From a bacterium 1XD8-76 (GTDB lineage Bacteria > Bacillota > Clostridia > Lachnospirales > Lachnospiraceae), in NCBI GenBank assembly GCA_003611955.1, contig RAZE01000020.1, positions 1 to 64,000 on the forward strand: DNA of 64,000 bases, read 5' to 3'. Below the pieces are notes generated by a model. The model had not been told where the DNA came from and did not search any database. It saw only the letters and a program-made list of their open reading frames with translations. The position numbers and the translations under genes were made by a program. Shown here in pieces: positions 33,837-44,760 of the stretch; the first letter of the stretch is position 1, and each line of letters opens with the position of its first letter.

Positions 33837-33865
33837 AGTATAACAGGCGGCATCACATGTGTCAA
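33837..33865 (-). promoter_or_regulatory. Promoter of the Rpn-type gene
   Basis: On the minus strand TTGACA (33860-33865), 17-base spacer, TATACT (33837-33842). The start point would be about 200 bases before the gene. Between 33634 and 33836 there is no gene; ATACAT/ATGTAT and smaller hairpins occur in the leader. Confidence 0.72.
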
Positions 33866-33879
33866 TAAAAAATTATACT

Positions 33880-33929
33880 TCAGGGAGACAGTTTCCCGAA
33901 AGAGTGTTCCTGTCTCCCTGATTTTTTTT
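33880..33929. terminator. Strong intrinsic terminator downstream of the acidic lipoprotein
   Basis: TCAGGGAGACAG (33880-33891) and CTGTCTCCCTGA (33910-33921) form a perfect 12-pair stem. The plus strand has eight T directly after; the minus strand has a looser AT-rich tail. It ends the lipoprotein gene on minus and could stop plus-strand read-through. Confidence 0.85.
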
Positions 33930-33930
33930 A

Positions 33931-35217
33931 TCATTTCATAGCGTCAATCATTTTTTTGGATACCCTGTTATTGACATCCAAATAGTATTTCAATTCCTCG
34001 TCATTCATCTCCCCCTCGTCCCATGCTTCAAATTTTTCTGTCATTTCAACGCTTCTATCCAACATATCCATATAGCCGTCGAGCAACGTCCTGTCGGAGG
34101 GATTTGCATTATATTTCTTCATAAAATCACAATATTCGTCATAAAAAGCTTCATAACTGTCCATAGCTTCCTTAAACTCGGGACGAATGCCGGCAACCGT
34201 TTTCTTATCTGAATCCGGATATGTATCGCTGTCTGCATCCTCCGTATCTTCGGAAACTGTATCAGCGCTCTCCTCATCCCCTGAACTTTCTTCGTCTTTA
34301 TCGTAGGGAGACTCGACAGTACCGCTCATTGCGCAGTCATCTTCTTCATAATACAGATAAATATTATACCCCTCCGCATTATCCGCGGAATAGAATCCTT
34401 CATAACCGCTCGGATCAACTGTATATCCCATACTCTTACATTCTTTAACATAGGCGTCAAACTGTTCAAGCGACATACCATATGCGTCAAACATTAACAA
34501 CTCTTCCATATCCAAACTGCTTTCCAAAATTTTTACATCCGGCTTTGGAATTTTGCTGCCGAGATCTGTCTGCGGCCACTGATATGCTGCCTCCGTCTCC
34601 GATTCGGCAGAATGCTTCCCAGAACTGTAGTCGTAGTAAACAGTATATATATTATCCTCGTCAACATACCTGACAGTGGCAATATCCGGCTCCACCAGAC
34701 TATAGTGATTTATGTCCTTCAAAGAATAATACCCTGTATAATATGAACAGGTTATATTTGTGACAGACTCTCCTGCATCCGTGACTCTCTCTGTCTTCGC
34801 ACTCATAGAAATAGGATATTCCTTCAGTTCCTCTATTTCCTCATCGTCCGACTCAAACATTTCCTGGATATCTGCATAAAACGCCTGTTTCTCTTCCTCT
34901 GTGAGATCGGATCTTTCTTTAAAAGTGATTTCAAATCCTGCAATCGTACAGGGCGAATTATTCGTATAACTCAGGAGAACACATCGCTTGCCATCAACAA
35001 TCCCCTCATCGACTTCCCATGCAATATCTTCTATGTTAATCCCTATATTCCCATCTTCCGCTTCATCCTCACCCTCCACGGTATCCTCATCTTCTGCATC
35101 TCCTTCCTCAGAAGACGCAACTGCATTTTCCGAATTACCGGACACCTCTTTGTTTCCGCAGGCAGAAACAGAAATCAGACACAATCCAAGCAGTAACACG
35201 CATAATTTCTTTCTCAT
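33931..35217 (-). CDS. Acidic lipoprotein of unknown function
   Basis: A lipoprotein of 428 residues: signal peptide with lipobox VSAC (Cys about residue 20), a strongly acidic linker (about 30-60, many Glu/Asp), a beta-rich domain (about 65-190) that reads like a lipoprotein Ig-type fold (EGIVDGKRCVLLSYTNNSPCTIAGFEITFKER split across strands), a DUF6591-like middle part (about 215-285), another acidic linker and a C-terminal helical domain. The ATG at 35217 is eight bases after AAAGGAG. Domain naming is tentative. It is divergent from the small XRE regulator. Confidence 0.72.
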   Translation of the reverse strand: MRKKLCVLLLGLCLISVSACGNKEVSGNSENAVASSEEGDAEDEDTVEGEDEAEDGNIGINIEDIAWEVDEGIVDGKRCVLLSYTNNSPCTIAGFEITFKERSDLTEEEKQAFYADIQEMFESDDEEIEELKEYPISMSAKTERVTDAGESVTNITCSYYTGYYSLKDINHYSLVEPDIATVRYVDEDNIYTVYYDYSSGKHSAESETEAAYQWPQTDLGSKIPKPDVKILESSLDMEELLMFDAYGMSLEQFDAYVKECKSMGYTVDPSGYEGFYSADNAEGYNIYLYYEEDDCAMSGTVESPYDKDEESSGDEESADTVSEDTEDADSDTYPDSDKKTVAGIRPEFKEAMDSYEAFYDEYCDFMKKYNANPSDRTLLDGYMDMLDRSVEMTEKFEAWDEGEMNDEELKYYLDVNNRVSKKMIDAMK

Positions 35218-35300
35218 AATCATTTCTCCTTTCATAATTATAAATATATCATATCATCTATTGCATTCTCGTGCAATTATTTTTATTCAAATCTTCATAA

Positions 35301-35324
35301 AATATTGCACAGAGGTACAATATT
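35301..35324. promoter_or_regulatory. Inverted repeat over the XRE gene ribosome site
   Basis: AATATTG (35301-35307) and CAATATT (35318-35324) flank the GAGG ribosome site and abut the ATG at 35325. A second repeat ATTGCA/TGCAAT lies upstream in the same spacer (35262-35279). Possible autoregulatory operator or an mRNA hairpin hiding the ribosome site. Confidence 0.5.
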
Positions 35325-35591
35325 ATGAAAAATGAAAACAGTATTGACAGAGTCATTCAGGTCAACAATGTTGACATAGGCAAAAACATAGCCGAAATGC
35401 GCAAAGCCATGCACATTAAGCAGACAGATATGGTTGCCCGCCTTCAGACAAGCGGAGTGGATATTTCCATCTACTCCTATAACAGAATAGAAAAAGGCAC
35501 GCAAAATCCGACCGTACTGTTTTTATACGCCTGCTGCCATATTCTGGAATGCGATATGAATCGGATATTCGCTTTCAATGCTTCTATTTGA
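35325..35591 (+). CDS. Small XRE-family HTH regulator
   Basis: A protein of 88 residues almost entirely made of one Cro/C1-type HTH (about 17-80: IGKNIAEMRKAMHIKQTDMVARLQ, then YSYNRIEKGTQNPT). It lacks any sensor domain. It sits divergently to the acidic lipoprotein gene and convergently to the MerR gene. It probably regulates itself and perhaps the lipoprotein. Confidence 0.85.
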   Translation: MKNENSIDRVIQVNNVDIGKNIAEMRKAMHIKQTDMVARLQTSGVDISIYSYNRIEKGTQNPTVLFLYACCHILECDMNRIFAFNASI

Positions 35592-35642
35592 CTACAGCGA
35601 CATTAGGGGGAGAGAGATGCTTTTTACTGCTGTCCGCCAGAC

Positions 35643-35969
35643 TTAAAGTTTTTCGATCAACTCATATATCTTTGCGATCAGTATTTCCGTATTTTCTTTT
35701 TGTTTCATCAGTTTTTCAGTCTGCCTTTCCAGTACAGCTTTCAGAACATCACCCGGCGCATCAATCAGGTTCTTTATTTCTTTTATGTTAAATCCCATCT
35801 GTTGGAACAGCCTGATCTGCCTGATCCTGTCCTGCAATGGCTCATTATAAAGCAGGTAGCCGCGCTCATTTTTCCCGGAAGCCGCAACCAAACCTGCCTT
35901 TTCATATCCCTGGACAGCCCGTCTGGACACCCCGTAAGTATTGCCTATTTCACGCAATGTCATATCCAT
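35643..35969 (-). CDS. MerR family regulator
   Basis: A protein of 108 residues: N-terminal MerR winged helix (MTLREIGNTYGVSRRAVQGYEKAGLV, about 3-28; then YNEPLQDRIRQIRLFQQMGFNIKEIKNLI) and a short coiled-coil dimerisation helix (about 75-105). There is no effector-binding domain and no Cys signature, so the signal is unknown. AGGAGA precedes the ATG. Its own promoter carries the palindrome expected of MerR operators. Confidence 0.9.
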   Translation of the reverse strand: MDMTLREIGNTYGVSRRAVQGYEKAGLVAASGKNERGYLLYNEPLQDRIRQIRLFQQMGFNIKEIKNLIDAPGDVLKAVLERQTEKLMKQKENTEILIAKIYELIEKL

Positions 35970-35987
35970 ATCCGCTTCTCTCCTTTT

Positions 35988-36017
35988 AGCCTAAAATTGC
36001 ACGTAACGTGCAGTCAA
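35988..36017 (-). promoter_or_regulatory. MerR-type promoter with palindromic spacer
   Basis: On the minus strand TTGACT (36012-36017) is followed by a palindrome TGCACGT-T-ACGTGCA (35998-36012) and a weak -10 TAGGCT (35989-35994) or AGGCTA (35988-35993); the spacer is 17-18 bases to TAGGCT and 18 to AGGCTA. An operator sitting between the two hexamers is typical for MerR regulators. Confidence 0.6.
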
Positions 36018-36160
36018 CAGTTTTTTCCAAAAATCTGTTTTCAGCAGTAAAAACTCCCTCTCCATATAAAAGGGCAGGATTTTTTCGCGAATGAAACCAT
36101 TGCAAATTGACAGTCATTATCGGCAGCACTCCACCAAAACCGAACATATGAAAATCTTGC

Positions 36161-36191
36161 CATGACGTTGTCATGATTATTTTGATATAAT
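36161..36191 (+). promoter_or_regulatory. Promoter and palindrome upstream of the UDG-like gene
   Basis: TGATATAAT (36183-36191) is an extended -10. Just upstream CATGAC-GTT-GTCATG (36161-36175) is a perfect inverted repeat in the -35 region, a likely operator. No consensus -35 is seen. Confidence 0.55.
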
Positions 36192-36231
36192 AAGAATTAG
36201 CAGGGAATCATTATACGAGGAGAATAAGGAT

Positions 36232-36825
36232 ATGAATATAAAAAAAGAACTTGAAACAAAGGCAGGTACAGCAAACGATATATATCTGAACAACATTGAT
36301 ATTGACCCGCTCACGATCAGAGCAATTATGATAAATGAGGTTGTCCCCTCCGACCCCTCACAGGACTTTTATGGAGCCCCCGACGCAGATTACCCAAAGA
36401 CAACTATCCCTCTTTTGCAGAGGGCAGGGGCAGAAGTTACTTCCATTCAGGAGATACTGCAAATGGGCATCTATATCACAAATGCCGTAAAAACGCCGAA
36501 GACAGAATATGCTGTTGATAAAAGCAGTATCGAAAAAAGTCTGCCTTATTTGGAAGCAGAACTTTCTCTATTTTCCAATATAAAAGTTATTATGCTTATG
36601 GGGGATGTAGCAAAGAAAGCCTTCAACATGATTGCGAAAAAGGCAACAAAGAAAAATGTTATTCCCGCTGTTTCTACCTATAAGTTGCGAAACAGTGAAA
36701 TCTATTATAAGGGTATCCGGGTAATGCCGTCATATATAATGACAGGGGGAAATATCCTGATTGAAAAATCAAAGGTGACAATGGCGGCTGAGGATATTGC
36801 AGCCATGTTAGAAATGATCAGGTAG
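36232..36825 (+). CDS. Uracil-DNA-glycosylase-superfamily-like protein
   Basis: A protein of 197 residues. The N-terminal half has INEVVPSDPSQDFYGAPDADYPKTTIPLL and the middle GIYITNAVKTPK, which resemble the substrate-loop and N-A-V-K strand of family 4/5-like uracil-DNA glycosylases; VIMLMGDVAKKAF (about 121-133) fits the following G-x-x-A block. It lacks the Cys ligands of the iron-sulfur class. Low GC relative to its neighbours. AGGAG precedes the ATG. Could be a UDG-like enzyme of other function. Confidence 0.65.
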   Translation: MNIKKELETKAGTANDIYLNNIDIDPLTIRAIMINEVVPSDPSQDFYGAPDADYPKTTIPLLQRAGAEVTSIQEILQMGIYITNAVKTPKTEYAVDKSSIEKSLPYLEAELSLFSNIKVIMLMGDVAKKAFNMIAKKATKKNVIPAVSTYKLRNSEIYYKGIRVMPSYIMTGGNILIEKSKVTMAAEDIAAMLEMIR

Positions 36826-36862
36826 CCCCATATTAAAAATTTAAACAGCAAATGGCATAAGT

Positions 36863-37273
36863 TTATAGGCTTACTCCAATATCCTTATTCTTATTAAAAT
36901 TGAAGCTCAGCATAACCCCTTCTTCAAATGATAATGCTCCGCGGTAATCTATGATCACATCCGTCCGCTCCATATTGCAGGTTACGCATGGTTGCGGTAG
37001 ATCAGTATCTGCGCGACATCCTCGCAGGCGGTACACTTATTGATATAGATACCGCTGAGCCGATAGGCCGCAGCCGGCATGACGCCGTCCTCGATCGCCG
37101 CCCACGCTGTCTCTCAGCGCGTTGCGAAGCGTCTCACTATTGTACAACGGATTGTAAGCCAGGTTTTCTTCATAGGAGATACACTCATCCCCCTTCAGGC
37201 AGAAAACGCCTGTGTGAAATATGCTTGCCAGATGTTTCCATATATATTCCCGTTCCTTCCCGCCTTTTCCCAT
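36863..37273 (-). pseudogene. Broken gene remnant with two frame breaks
   Basis: Three minus-strand reading frames join into one protein-like sequence of about 135 residues. Piece 1 starts at 37273 (MGKGGKEREYIWKHL) and is sensible to ...TLRNALRDS near 37105. Reading then continues sensibly one frame over with WAAIEDGVMPAAAYRLSGIY to a stop at 36982-36984. The next frame carries MERTDVIIDYRGALSFEEG to a stop at 36863. One-base and short indels at about 37105 and 36983 explain the breaks. The N-terminal part vaguely recalls sensor regions of AraC-type regulators (NPLYNSETLRNAL); the family is not established. Confidence 0.5.
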
Positions 37274-37288
37274 CGCCGTTTTCTCATT

Positions 37289-39067
37289 CTACTTCGCAAA
37301 CTGACTGTTGTACAGATTTGCGTAAAAGCCGCCTCTCGCCAGCAGTTCCCTGTGATTTCCCTGCTCGATGATATTTCCGTCCTTCATCACAAGGATGATA
37401 TCCGCCTCCTTGATCGTGGAGAGCCTGTGCGCCACGATAAAGCTGGTCCTGCCCTGCATCATCTTCGCGAAGGCGTTCTGGATCTTTAATTCCGTCCTCG
37501 TGTCGATGGAGGAGGTCGCCTCGTCCAGGATCAGCATCGGCGGCAGCGCCAGCATCACCCGTGCAATACAGAGAAGCTGCTTCTGTCCCTGTGACAGGGA
37601 ATCCCCATCCTCACTGACAACCGTGTCATATCCGTTTGGCAGACGCTTGATAAAGCTGTGGGCGTGAGCCGCCTTCGCCGCCTCGACCACCTCCGCCTCC
37701 GTGGCGTCCTCCCTCGCCATTGCGATGTTCTCCCGTATCGTCCCGGTCTTTAACCAGGTCTCCTGCAGCACCATGCCGAAGCCGTCCCGCAGATCGGAGC
37801 GGTTCATCTCCATGATATCCGTCCCCGACACGCAGATCCTGCCGCTGTTCACATCGTAAAACCGCATCAGCAGATTAATTAACGTCGTCTTGCCGCAGCC
37901 CGTAGGCCCCACGATGGCCACGCGCTCACCCTTTTTCACCTGCAGATTGAAATCCTCGATCAGATGCTGCTCGGGCACATAGGAGAAGTACACGTGCTCC
38001 AGCGTCACGCTGCCGTCGAAGTGCTCCACCACGGCGGGATGCTCCGGCTCCGGGCTCTGGGGCTCCTCCTCGATCAGCTCGAAGATCCTCGACGCGCACG
38101 CCAGCGCATTCTGCAGCTCCGTGACCACACCGGATATCTCGTTGAAGGGCTTCGTGTACTGGTTCGCGTAGCTGAGCAGGCAGGACAGTTCGCCCACCGT
38201 CACCGCGCCGCCCAGAAAAGCGATAAAGCCCGCCGCATGTCCGCCGCCGATGGCGAGGCAGGCACCCAGGATCGCCACCCCCGCGTACACCATGTTGTTC
38301 ACAAAACGGGTGCACGGATTGGTCAGGGAGGAGAAAAAGATCGCCCGCAGGGAGCACTTCTCCAGCCTGCCGTTGATCTCGTCAAACCGGCCAAGCACCC
38401 TGTCCTCCTGCCCGTAGGCCTGCACCACCTTCTCATTGCCGATCATCTCGTCGATCAGCGCCGTCTGTTCCCCCCTGGTCTTCGACTGCAGAAGAAACAT
38501 ATCGTGGGTCCTCGTCGCGATGAACTTCGCCACAAATAATGACAGTGGTGTCAGAATCACGACGAGCAGCGTGATCCCCACATTGATGGACAGCATAAAT
38601 CCGAGCGTCCCGATGATCGTGATCACCCCGGTGAAGAGCTGGGTGAATCCCATCAGCAGGCCGTCCGCGAACTGATCCACATCCGCGATGATCCGGCTCA
38701 CCACATCCCCGTAGGAATGCCCGTCGATATATTTCAGGGGAAGCTTCTGGATCTTCTCAAAGGCCTCCTCCCGCACGTCCCGGATGACCTGGTAGGTGAT
38801 CTGGTTGTTGCACACATTCATCAGCCACTGCGCGAGCGCCGTCAGCAATACCACAATGACCATCCTTTCCGCCAGCGCATACAATGCCGTAAAATCCACC
38901 TCGCCGGGTCCGAGGATACAGTCGATCGCCCTGCCCGACAGGATCGGGAAATACAGCGTCAGCGCCACTGTCACCGCCGCCAGAAGAATGGAGATCACAA
39001 GGATCCACTTATAACTGCTGATATGAGCCAGCACTTTTTTCAGCGTACTCTTCTTTCCTTCCTTCAT
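37289..39067 (-). CDS. ABC exporter half-transporter, canonical subunit
   Basis: A protein of 592 residues: six-helix transmembrane domain (about 20-330) and ATPase (about 355-590). Walker A GPTGCGKTT, Q-loop VLQETWLKTG, signature LSQGQKQL, Walker B MLILDEATSSID and switch His IVAHRLST are all intact. The ATG at 39067 lies 10 bases after AAGGAGG, overlapping the end of the partner gene. Together with the next protein it forms a heterodimeric exporter of the LmrCD/BmrCD/TM287-288 class, which pump drugs or lipids or peptides; this is the subunit with the catalytic Glu. Confidence 0.9.
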   Translation of the reverse strand: MKEGKKSTLKKVLAHISSYKWILVISILLAAVTVALTLYFPILSGRAIDCILGPGEVDFTALYALAERMVIVVLLTALAQWLMNVCNNQITYQVIRDVREEAFEKIQKLPLKYIDGHSYGDVVSRIIADVDQFADGLLMGFTQLFTGVITIIGTLGFMLSINVGITLLVVILTPLSLFVAKFIATRTHDMFLLQSKTRGEQTALIDEMIGNEKVVQAYGQEDRVLGRFDEINGRLEKCSLRAIFFSSLTNPCTRFVNNMVYAGVAILGACLAIGGGHAAGFIAFLGGAVTVGELSCLLSYANQYTKPFNEISGVVTELQNALACASRIFELIEEEPQSPEPEHPAVVEHFDGSVTLEHVYFSYVPEQHLIEDFNLQVKKGERVAIVGPTGCGKTTLINLLMRFYDVNSGRICVSGTDIMEMNRSDLRDGFGMVLQETWLKTGTIRENIAMAREDATEAEVVEAAKAAHAHSFIKRLPNGYDTVVSEDGDSLSQGQKQLLCIARVMLALPPMLILDEATSSIDTRTELKIQNAFAKMMQGRTSFIVAHRLSTIKEADIILVMKDGNIIEQGNHRELLARGGFYANLYNSQFAK

Positions 39068-39068
39068 A

Positions 39069-40844
39069 TCAGGCGCCCTCCTTTTCCTCTCTCTCGAACT
39101 GAGAGTAATAAATCTCCTGATACACCTCGCAGGAGGCGAGCAGTTCTTCGTGGGTTCCCTGCCCCGCGATCTTTCCGTCGTCCAGCACGAGAATCTTATC
39201 CGCATACATGATGGAAGCCGCCCGCTGGGAGACGATAAACACCGTCATATCATCCGAAGCCTCCCTGACGGCCTTTCTGAGCGCCGCGTCCGTCGCGAAG
39301 TCAAGCGCCGACGCGCTGTCGTCCAGGATCAGTATCTCCGGTTTCCGCACCACCGCCCGGGCGATCGCCATGCGCTGTCTCTGCCCGCCTGAGAGATTCC
39401 TGCCGCCCTGTTCGATCTCAAAGTCAAGGCCGCCCTCCTTCTTCTCCACAAACTCCTTCGCCTGGGCGATCTCCAGAGCCTCCCACATCAGAGCGTCCTC
39501 ATTCGCGCCACCTGTTTTCTCCGCGTCCACAATACCCCAGCGCAGGTTCTCCCGCACCGTGCCGTGGAACAGCACCGACTTCTGCATCACAATGCCGATC
39601 TTGTGCCGCAGCGCACTCAAAGAATAGTTTCTCACATCCTCCCCGCCTACCAGCACTTTCCCGGCGGACACATCGTAAAATCTCGGAAGCAGATGCACCA
39701 GCGTGGTCTTGCCGGAACCGGTTCCTCCGATGATACCCACGGTCTGTCCCTTTTCCACCGTGAAGTCGATATCCGTCAGCGCGTCGGCGCCGGCATCCTT
39801 GTAGGAGAAATCCACATGCTGAAATTGAATGTAAGCACTGCCGGTTTCCGCCTGCTCCTGCCGAAAATCCGTCTCCCCCTCAGCTGCCGTCTCCTCCAGC
39901 GAACCGGAAAGCTCCAGCACGCCCGCTATCCTGTCCGCGCAGGCGAAAGCCTTCGTCACCGTGATGATCAGGTTGGCCAACTTCACAAGTTCCACCAGGA
40001 TCTGGGACATATAGTTGACCAGCGCGATGACCTGCCCCTGGGTCAGGATCCCACTGTCCACCCGCACGGCGCCCGTCCAGATCAGCACAACCGTGGCGGC
40101 GTTCACGATAATATAGGTCACCGGATTCATGCAGGCGGAAAACCGCCCCACGAACATCTGCATTCTGGTCAGCGCCTGATTCTCCGCCGTGAAAGCCTCC
40201 TGCTCCTCATCTTCTCTGTTGAAGGCGCGGATGACACGGACACCGGTCAGATTTTCCCTGGTTCTGCCCAGCACCCGGTCGAGTCCCGCCTGCACCTTCT
40301 TGTATAACGGGATGCTGATCAGCATGATCCCGAAGACCACCAGCGACAACAGCGGGATCGTCACCACGAAGATAAACGCCGCTTTCCCGTCGATCGTGAA
40401 CGCCATGATCATCGCCCCGAACACGATAAACGGCGAGCGCAGAAACAGACGCAGTACCAGATTCACACCCGACTGCACCTGGTTGATATCGCTGGTCATC
40501 CTTGTGATCATCGCAGCCGTGCCCAGCTTATCCATCTCCGTGAAAGACAGCGACTGGATATGGGAAAACAGCGAGTGCCTGAGGCAGGTGGCGAACCCGG
40601 TCGCCGCCTTCGCCGCAAAATACTGCGCCGTCACAGAACAGACAAGGCCGATCCCCGCCAGGAGCAACAGCACGCCCCCCATCCGCCAGACATACCCGTA
40701 ATCCCTCCCGCTGATCCCCGTGTCCACGATCCGCGCGATCACCAGCGGTACAAACAGCTCAAAGGAAGCCTCCAGCAGTTTAAACAGAGGCCCCAGTACC
40801 GATTCCTTCTTGTAATCCTTCAAATAGACAAGTAACTTCCTCAT
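39069..40844 (-). CDS. ABC exporter half-transporter, degenerate-site subunit
   Basis: A protein of 591 residues with a six-helix membrane domain and an ATPase: Walker A GGTGSGKTT, signature LSGGQRQR. Walker B ends ILDDSASALD with Asp in place of the catalytic Glu, and the switch reads IVSQRAAS with Gln in place of His. These are the marks of the inactive nucleotide site in asymmetric heterodimeric exporters. It is directly upstream of the canonical subunit and 13 bases after radA, so it may share the clpC-radA transcript. Confidence 0.9.
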   Translation of the reverse strand: MRKLLVYLKDYKKESVLGPLFKLLEASFELFVPLVIARIVDTGISGRDYGYVWRMGGVLLLLAGIGLVCSVTAQYFAAKAATGFATCLRHSLFSHIQSLSFTEMDKLGTAAMITRMTSDINQVQSGVNLVLRLFLRSPFIVFGAMIMAFTIDGKAAFIFVVTIPLLSLVVFGIMLISIPLYKKVQAGLDRVLGRTRENLTGVRVIRAFNREDEEQEAFTAENQALTRMQMFVGRFSACMNPVTYIIVNAATVVLIWTGAVRVDSGILTQGQVIALVNYMSQILVELVKLANLIITVTKAFACADRIAGVLELSGSLEETAAEGETDFRQEQAETGSAYIQFQHVDFSYKDAGADALTDIDFTVEKGQTVGIIGGTGSGKTTLVHLLPRFYDVSAGKVLVGGEDVRNYSLSALRHKIGIVMQKSVLFHGTVRENLRWGIVDAEKTGGANEDALMWEALEIAQAKEFVEKKEGGLDFEIEQGGRNLSGGQRQRMAIARAVVRKPEILILDDSASALDFATDAALRKAVREASDDMTVFIVSQRAASIMYADKILVLDDGKIAGQGTHEELLASCEVYQEIYYSQFEREEKEGA

Positions 40845-40857
40845 ACATAACTCCCAT

Positions 40858-42231
40858 CTATATAAACTCTATCGCTTCCTGCACATTCCTCACTCCGACC
40901 AGCATGATGCCGCGCTCCTCCTCACAGGCAGCCCGGTTGCTCTCCGGCAGGATGACCGTGGAGAACCCTAACTTCCCCGCCTCCTTCACCCGCTCCTTCG
41001 CCATGCTGACCGCGCGCACTTCCCCGCTTAAGCCCACTTCCCCGAACACCACCACATCCTCCCTGATGGGTCTGTTCCTGAAGCTGGACGCGACCGCCAT
41101 CACGATTCCCAGATCTAACGCCGGCTCCTGCACTTTGATGCCGCCGGCCACGTTCACATAGGCGTCGCAGTCCCCGATCTGCATCTGCACCCGTTTCTCC
41201 AACACCGCCATCAGCAGATTGATCCGGTTAAAATCCGTCCCCGTCGCCTGCCTTTTGGGAAATCCGAAATTCGTCCGGGCGACGAGAGCCTGCACCTCCA
41301 GCATGATGGGTCTTGTCCCCTGGCTGGAACAGACCACCACCGAACCGCTCGCCCCCCTGGGTCTTCCGGAAAGCATAAACTCCGAAGGATTTTTCACCTC
41401 CGTGAGCCCTTCCTGCCGCATCTCAAAAACGCCGATCTCGTTGGTCGATCCGAACCGGTTTTTCACACTGCGCAGGATCCGGTAGGAGGCATACCTGTCC
41501 CCCTCAAAATAGAGCACCGTGTCCACCATATGCTCCAACACCCTGGGACCCGCCACGGTGCCTTCCTTCGTCACATGCCCCACAAGAAAAACGGAGATGT
41601 CAAGTCCTTTCGCCAGCTGTAAAAGCCGCCCGGCGGCCTCTCTGACCTGGGATACGCTTCCCGGCGCCGAACTGACCTGCTCACAGTACATCGTCTGGAT
41701 CGAGTCGATCACCACCACCGCGGGACCGCACTTTTTCACGACATCCTCTATCGTGTCCAGATTTGTCTCGCACAGCAGGGACAGGGAATCGGAAAAGCTC
41801 CCCAGCCGCTCCGCCCGGAGCCTGATCTGCTGCAGGGATTCCTCCCCCGATATGTAGAGTATCTCCCTTCCATCCTCCGCCAGATGCCGGCAGACCTGCA
41901 GGAGCAACGTGGATTTCCCGATGCCAGGATCTCCGCCCACCAACACCAGAGAACCTTTCACGATGCCGCCGCCCAACACCCGGTCCAGCTCCTCCGTATG
42001 TGTGGTAAACCGCTCTTCCCCGCCGCTCTCGATCTCCCGCAGTTTCACCGGTTTTGCCGCGCGGGAAGCGGAGGACTTTCCGCCCCCCATCCCCGGCAGG
42101 GAGGAGGGCCGTACCTTCTCCTCCACAAAAGTATTCCACTGTCTGCAGCCGGGGCACTGCCCCAGCCACTTGCTGGACTCATACCCGCATTCCTGACAGA
42201 AAAACACGGTAGTCTGCTTCCCTTTTGCCAT
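40858..42231 (-). CDS. radA: DNA repair protein RadA
   Basis: A RecA-like branch-migration ATPase, 457 residues. Order: N-terminal zinc finger (CQECG...CPGC, about 12-30), Walker A GDPGIGKST (about 95-103), the RadA-specific KNRFG motif (about 253-257) and a C-terminal Lon-protease-like domain. It acts in homologous recombination repair. It follows clpC by eight bases, a linkage also seen in Bacillus. Confidence 0.97.
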   Translation of the reverse strand: MAKGKQTTVFFCQECGYESSKWLGQCPGCRQWNTFVEEKVRPSSLPGMGGGKSSASRAAKPVKLREIESGGEERFTTHTEELDRVLGGGIVKGSLVLVGGDPGIGKSTLLLQVCRHLAEDGREILYISGEESLQQIRLRAERLGSFSDSLSLLCETNLDTIEDVVKKCGPAVVVIDSIQTMYCEQVSSAPGSVSQVREAAGRLLQLAKGLDISVFLVGHVTKEGTVAGPRVLEHMVDTVLYFEGDRYASYRILRSVKNRFGSTNEIGVFEMRQEGLTEVKNPSEFMLSGRPRGASGSVVVCSSQGTRPIMLEVQALVARTNFGFPKRQATGTDFNRINLLMAVLEKRVQMQIGDCDAYVNVAGGIKVQEPALDLGIVMAVASSFRNRPIREDVVVFGEVGLSGEVRAVSMAKERVKEAGKLGFSTVILPESNRAACEEERGIMLVGVRNVQEAIEFI

Positions 42232-42239
42232 ATTGCCAC

Positions 42240-44681
<2,442 letters not shown>

Positions 44682-44760
44682 CTGTTACATTCCTCCTGTC
44701 TGAAACTCCGCACACAACGGTACAGCCGACAAATTGCCGGCCGTCCATCGTACATCATTT

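Noticed and set aside
36988-37489. Plus-strand open frames over the gap between the UDG-like and ABC genes
   Set aside because: They run into the 3' end of the ABC exporter gene and are Pro/Arg-rich; the minus-strand broken-gene reading is better.
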